From Anaerosporobacter sp031551385 (GTDB lineage Bacteria; Bacillota; Clostridia; Lachnospirales; Lachnospiraceae): a stretch of 64,000 nt of DNA. Below the pieces are notes generated by a model. That model did not search any database and was not told the origin of the DNA. It saw only the letters and a program-made list of their open reading frames with translations. Of the stretch, positions 60,521 through 64,000 are shown piece by piece (position 1 is the stretch's first letter; each line of letters starts with the position of its first letter). The position numbers and the translations under genes are program-made. The stretch is from assembly GCF_031551385.1 (NCBI RefSeq), contig NZ_JAVBNS010000090.1:4407-68406 (forward strand), given 5' to 3'.

Positions 60521-60549
60521 TTGACAAAAGGTTGCAATTGAATTACTGT
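60521..60549 (+). promoter_or_regulatory. Candidate promoter of the DUF3298 lipoprotein gene
   Basis: TTGACA (60521-60526), a 17-base spacer and TACTGT (60544-60549), which keeps the key TA...T of a -10 box. It is divergent from the chemoreceptor promoter, with only about 10 bp between the two -35 boxes. Confidence 0.5.
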
Positions 60550-60623
60550 AAAAAAGAAATTGATTGTAAAAAAGCATATTCGATAGGAGATATGGAAAAG
60601 TAGTATGGGTGTAGGAGGATGTT

Positions 60624-61526
60624 ATGAAAAAAATCAAATGTACTATTGGAATCATTATAATGTCTGTTGGGTTAATTGGTTGTAGAAGTGATTATCATAT
60701 GGAGGCTGATAATGCGAAGCAGGAGGTTGTGGAGTTAGGGGGAGATTTGGATTCAGAAGACCAAAAAGAACCAGACAAGAAAGAAGTAGTCAAGAAAGAG
60801 ATTCCTTATACTAGATTTGAAGATTGTTTATATACATGGGAAGATAATGCGAATCCTGCGTTGCTTAATGGGTATGTGAAATTGAGTGAGAATGTGGAGA
60901 GTAAGTCTTATAATAATGATGTTGGTGCGGAAGTATTGAATAGGAAAACGACATATCTTGAAGGTGTAGATGCCTCTCAAAGTAAGATTAATAAGGCGTT
61001 GGAAGAAGCGAATGTAAGACGTGAGAAATCACTTGATAAGCAAGTAGAGGACGTTTTAGAGATGACAAAAGGTGATGTAGCACATGAATATATATTGGAT
61101 GATTCGGAGCAAGTAATAAGAAACGATGAGAGGATGTTGACTATAATATATTCATTATATTCCTATACTGGTGGTGCGCATCCGAATTTATATAAAGAGG
61201 TTGTTTCCTATAATCCTGTAACTGGTGAAGAATTGACAATTGCATCAATTACGACAAATGAGGAAGCATTCAGACAATTTGTAGAAGACGCTTTACATAC
61301 TTATGTAACAGAAAATAAGTGTGAAAACTTTTTATTTGGTGAGGAAGCTTATAAAGAAGCATTAAAAAACTGGGACAAAAATTGGTGGATTAACAATGGG
61401 TATCTGTTTGTGGGATTTAACACATATGATATAGCTCCCTATGCGGCAGGGCCGATTGTAATACCTGTTGATGTAACAGGGGCGGAATCTTATCTGAGTG
61501 AATATGGAAAAAGTCTGTTTCAGTAG
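60624..61526 (+). CDS. DUF3298/DUF4163 domain lipoprotein
   Basis: This 300-residue lipoprotein has signal sequence ending LIGC (Cys20) and an acidic, lysine-rich stalk. The mature part contains the DUF3298 core LYSYTGGAHPNLYKEVVSYN with GEELTIASI, and a C-terminal VGFNTYDIAPYAAGPIVIPV. The domain also occurs in the RsiV anti-sigma factor that binds lysozyme, but here there is no cytoplasmic anti-sigma part or nearby sigma factor gene. Function unknown; possibly binding of cell-wall or host proteins. Confidence 0.85.
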   Translation: MKKIKCTIGIIIMSVGLIGCRSDYHMEADNAKQEVVELGGDLDSEDQKEPDKKEVVKKEIPYTRFEDCLYTWEDNANPALLNGYVKLSENVESKSYNNDVGAEVLNRKTTYLEGVDASQSKINKALEEANVRREKSLDKQVEDVLEMTKGDVAHEYILDDSEQVIRNDERMLTIIYSLYSYTGGAHPNLYKEVVSYNPVTGEELTIASITTNEEAFRQFVEDALHTYVTENKCENFLFGEEAYKEALKNWDKNWWINNGYLFVGFNTYDIAPYAAGPIVIPVDVTGAESYLSEYGKSLFQ

Positions 61527-61572
61527 CTATGATAAAGTGTAGCTATTATAGAGACAGCTGAGTTTATCATAG
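61527..61572. terminator. Hairpin between convergent genes
   Basis: CTATGATAAA (61527-61536) pairs exactly with TTTATCATAG (61563-61572). The nearby T/A-rich TATTTTTTATT on the right would serve termination from the left. Confidence 0.6.
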
Positions 61573-61586
61573 GCATCATAAAAAGG

Positions 61587-62378
61587 CTATTTTTTATTGT
61601 TTTGTCGATATTGGGAAGGGGTCATTCCTTCGAACTTTTTAAACTGGCGCATGAAATGAAGCTCATTTTCATAACCACAAAAATCCGCTAGTCGGTTAAT
61701 TGGCATGTCGCTAGAGCATAGGTAGAATTTTGCTTGTTCTAGTCGTGCTCGAATGATATCCTGTTGGCAAGAGCAGCCAAAAAACTGCTTGTACAGATGT
61801 TGAAAATAGGAAGTACTTAAACAAAGAGAGTTAGCCATGTTATTTCCTGACCACTGCTCGGAAGGATTTGTGTAGAGCTGTGTTCGGAGCGAGATAAAGG
61901 AAGAGTAGTGTTTATGCTCAATATTAGAGTCAGGAAACTTATGTAGTTCTTCATCAAGAGTATAGAGAAGAGTACGCATAAGGGAATCAGAAATAAGCCC
62001 ACAATGTGGAGAGCGTGAGTGAAACGTGTTTGCTAAAAGCTGAATATAGTGAGATAGTACATGAATATGAGGTAGATAAAAAGGTTGATTTAGGGGGATT
62101 TGTAGTATAGAAAACAGATCCTCCTCATCTTTTTTATCCATATTAAAATGAACCCAGTCATCATTATATATAGGTTCATTACAGCCGTAGTGAATATATG
62201 TATTTCGGTCAAATAAAATTACCATATTAGGTTTGGTTTGTGTGAGCGTTCCGTTCAAATAGAACCAAGCCTCTGTTTTTACAAGCAGAAGAAGATAGTT
62301 TGAAAGTCCGTCTTTATGTTCCATTTCAAATAAGCTGGTATGGTGAGAATTGTGGCCGCAGAATTTTATAGTTATCAT
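61587..62378 (-). CDS. AraC family transcriptional regulator
   Basis: This 263-residue regulator has an N-terminal cupin-like sensing half (FCGHNSHHTSLFEMEHKDGL, AWFYLNGTLTQTKPNMVILF) and a C-terminal AraC DNA-binding region (SLCLSTSYFQHLYKQFFGCS, INRLADFCGYENELHFMRQFKKFEGMTPSQY). The ATAAGGAG site precedes the ATG. It is divergent from the beta-sandwich protein gene across 148 bases, which it is likely to control. Such AraC proteins commonly respond to oligosaccharides in this lineage. Confidence 0.9.
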   Translation of the reverse strand: MITIKFCGHNSHHTSLFEMEHKDGLSNYLLLLVKTEAWFYLNGTLTQTKPNMVILFDRNTYIHYGCNEPIYNDDWVHFNMDKKDEEDLFSILQIPLNQPFYLPHIHVLSHYIQLLANTFHSRSPHCGLISDSLMRTLLYTLDEELHKFPDSNIEHKHYSSFISLRTQLYTNPSEQWSGNNMANSLCLSTSYFQHLYKQFFGCSCQQDIIRARLEQAKFYLCSSDMPINRLADFCGYENELHFMRQFKKFEGMTPSQYRQNNKK

Positions 62379-62526
62379 AGATTCACTCCTTATAAAAAGC
62401 TGAAAAAGTCAGTTTAATAACATTGTAGAGTATTGCTCCATGCCTGTCAACTTTCTATAATTAATTTTATAATGATAATTATGTAAAAATGAAATACATG
62501 ATACCAAAATAAGAGAGGACGATAAT

Positions 62527-63315
62527 ATGGCGGTTTTAGCGTTAAAAGTACTTGATAAGAATGGAAATACAATATGTGTAAGCAATGGTGATGATTATGT
62601 AAGTCTTGTTTGCACTACAGAGTATCAAGAAGGAGATCAAATTATCCTAGAAACATCGGAGAAAAACATTCATGTTGTTCTTCAAGTAGATGATGCAATG
62701 GGAGCAGCGTTAGTGTATATCACTGGAAATGTATTATACCAGATACCTTTTGGGGAAAAGAGAATTAGTTATTCACCAAAAGTATTCTATGGAAACAGAC
62801 ATCATATGTATGCAAGAGTCGCTAGAGAAGAGGAAATAAAAGCGTATCGAAATCTTGCATTAAATGTATGTGATCAGCATGGTGACACAAATTGTTTCCC
62901 ACATGCTACAGCAAATGTTGAAACAAGAGGAGAAGCTATCTTTGCTGCTCGTAATGCTGTTGATGGTGTATGTGAAAACCGTTCTCATGGAGAATGGCCA
63001 TATGAATCATGGGGGATCAATAGACGAGATGATGCAGAGATGAAAGTAGAATTTGGACAAGAAATTGAGACAGATAAAATTGTGTTATATACAAGAGCAG
63101 ACTTCCCTCATGATAATTGGTGGACGCAAGTTACGCTAAGCTTCTCTGATGGAACTGAAATTGTATGGGATATGGAAAAAAGCTGTTTACCTCATGTTAT
63201 AACATTCGAGAAGAAGCGAATTACATGGGTACGATTAGGTAATTTAATAAAAGCAGATGATCCATCACCTTTTCCAGCACTAAGTCAGATAGAAGTATAC
63301 GGAACAGTACTTTAG
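62527..63315 (+). CDS. Probable galactose-binding-fold (discoidin-like) protein
   Basis: This 262-residue protein has no signal peptide. The C-terminal half (about 110-260) reads like an F5/8 type C or DUF7402-type beta-sandwich: RNLALNVCDQHGDTNCFPHA, ARNAVDGVCENRSHGEWPYE with SWGINRRDDAEMKVEFGQEI, and YTRADFPHDNWWTQVTLSFS, closing with PALSQIEVYGT. The N-terminal half has short beta strands. It is cytoplasmic by sequence, so it may bind intracellular saccharide rather than polymer outside. It lies between an AraC regulator and a GH94 phosphorylase. A function beyond sugar binding cannot be given. Confidence 0.7.
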   Translation: MAVLALKVLDKNGNTICVSNGDDYVSLVCTTEYQEGDQIILETSEKNIHVVLQVDDAMGAALVYITGNVLYQIPFGEKRISYSPKVFYGNRHHMYARVAREEEIKAYRNLALNVCDQHGDTNCFPHATANVETRGEAIFAARNAVDGVCENRSHGEWPYESWGINRRDDAEMKVEFGQEIETDKIVLYTRADFPHDNWWTQVTLSFSDGTEIVWDMEKSCLPHVITFEKKRITWVRLGNLIKADDPSPFPALSQIEVYGTVL

Positions 63316-63323
63316 ATAAGGAG

Positions 63324-63366
63324 AACCCCTCTACAAGACCATATTTGGACTTATAGAGGGGTTTTA
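63324..63366 (+). terminator. Terminator of the beta-sandwich protein gene
   Basis: AACCCCTCTA (63324-63333) and TAGAGGGGTT (63354-63363) form a perfect 10-bp stem followed by TTTAG. Confidence 0.8.
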
Positions 63367-63385
63367 GTAAAATGTAAAATTAATT

Positions 63386-63425
63386 GATACCAGGGTCAAA
63401 AGGTCATACTTTTGACCCTGGTATC
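63386..63425. terminator. Bidirectional hairpin after the GH94 gene
   Basis: GATACCAGGGTCAAAAG (63386-63402) and CTTTTGACCCTGGTATC (63409-63425) form a perfect 17-bp stem with a six-base loop. It ends just before the stop codon of the minus-strand GH94 gene at 63430. Confidence 0.8.
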
Positions 63426-63429
63426 ATTA

Positions 63430-64000
63430 TTAACCTAAAATGATTGATACGTTGTATTCTTTCTTTCCGTCAGCGAAAGGAATGATGTTTCCGCTCATTT
63501 CTTGACCATCTACAACTAATTTAGCAACACCTTTTTGTGCGCCGTTTGGATTTTCAACAGTGATGTTGTATGTTGCATCACGGAAGATACGAGTAGCTTT
63601 GAATCCAGGCATATCGCTTGGGATACAAGGATCAACTACAAGACCATCGAATTCTGGACGAATACCAATGATGTATTGGGAAACGTTAACGAATGTCCAT
63701 GCAGCAGTACCAGTTAACCAACTGTTTTTCGCTTCACCATGACGAGGAGCATCAGCACCTGCAACCATTTGTGAGTATACATATGGTTCTGTACGGTGAA
63801 TTTCACTGATTTCTTCTACGTAAGCAGGACAAGTTTTCTTGTAAATTTCAAATGCACGGTCACCGCGTCCGATTACAGTTTCAGCGATAGAAACCCAAGG
63901 ATTGTTGTGGCAGAAGATACCAGCATTTTCTTTGTATCCTGGTGGGTATGAAGAAACTTCACCAAGATTTAAGTGGTAATCTTTATAAGCAGGTTGTAAT
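63430..64000 (-). CDS. GH94 cellobiose/cellodextrin phosphorylase, C-terminal part (gene continues right of window)
   Basis: The frame is open from the right edge to the stop at 63430, about 190 residues, so the N-terminal part lies outside. The sequence reads GIFCHNNPWVSIAETVIGRG, EISEIHRTEPYVYSQMVAG, HGEAKNSWLTGTAAWTFVNV and GIRPEFDGLVVDPCIPSD, which are strong C-terminal signatures of GH94 cellobiose or cellodextrin phosphorylases. They split beta-1,4-glucan oligomers with phosphate into glucose 1-phosphate, feeding phosphoglucomutase. The C-terminal beta domain ends VDGQEMSGN...SIILG. An internal Met at 63768 is not the start. Cellobiose versus cellodextrin specificity cannot be told from this part. 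Confidence 0.9.
   Translation of the reverse strand, partial: LQPAYKDYHLNLGEVSSYPPGYKENAGIFCHNNPWVSIAETVIGRGDRAFEIYKKTCPAYVEEISEIHRTEPYVYSQMVAGADAPRHGEAKNSWLTGTAAWTFVNVSQYIIGIRPEFDGLVVDPCIPSDMPGFKATRIFRDATYNITVENPNGAQKGVAKLVVDGQEMSGNIIPFADGKKEYNVSIILG

Overview
The window is AT-rich DNA from a spore-forming, chemotactic, plant-polysaccharide-degrading member of the Firmicutes, most likely a Lachnospiraceae (Clostridium cluster XIVa, Lachnoclostridium-like). The basis is gene content: spoIIR and a SipL-like SPOCS/LysM protein (sporulation), two methyl-accepting chemotaxis proteins, a YesM/YesN-LplA-type sugar uptake locus, a secreted GH5 glucanase with carbohydrate-binding modules, a GH94 phosphorylase, and strong AGGAGG ribosome binding sites throughout. 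The assignment is inference from family content; no rRNA or other phylogenetic marker gene is present.

Layout. 1-6.5 kb: a two-component and ABC-importer locus for an oligosaccharide, whose sensor kinase carries an in-frame stop directly after its H-box. 6.5-11 kb: an accessory stretch with an AraC regulator, a DUF5131 protein, an unknown minus-strand gene preceded by a broken phosphatase fragment, a 49-residue basic protein gene, and three palindromic repeat elements. 11-13.1 kb: the secreted GH5 glucanase, preceded by a perfect 32-bp palindrome that looks like an operator. 13.3-18.6 kb: pth, mfd and a PrsA-like foldase. 18.6-19.1 kb: a large palindromic element with a second palindrome nested inside it.

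19.4-25.8 kb holds a compact, translationally coupled operon that resembles dlt (adenylation enzyme, carrier protein, MBOAT acyltransferase, SGNH/DltD-like protein) but adds a PP-loop ATP pyrophosphatase and a formyltransferase. It probably attaches a modified amino-acyl group to a surface polymer. 25.9-36.4 kb holds four tandem paralogous small membrane proteins followed by a 2513-residue secreted protein with a HEXXH zinc-peptidase domain and 19 Listeria-Bacteroides repeats. These two regions are the best candidates for undescribed systems.

36.5-39.8 kb: a PadR-controlled ABC exporter and truA. 40.4-44 kb: a FIST sensor protein, a soluble chemoreceptor signalling protein and a PEGA membrane protein. 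44-53.9 kb: phosphoglucomutase, a PrcB-like lipoprotein, the SipL-like protein, ispE, a GntR regulator, spoIIR, ddl, murI and a DUF1934 protein, mostly envelope and sporulation functions. 54-60.3 kb, mainly minus strand: a membrane protein of unknown function, an acyltransferase, a VanY-type carboxypeptidase, pncB and a Cache-domain chemoreceptor. 60.6-64 kb: a DUF3298 lipoprotein, an AraC regulator divergent from a probable beta-sandwich carbohydrate-binding protein, and the 3' end of a cellobiose/cellodextrin phosphorylase gene cut by the window edge.

No tRNA, rRNA, CRISPR array, transposase or integrase was found. All domain assignments were made by reading motifs, not by database search.
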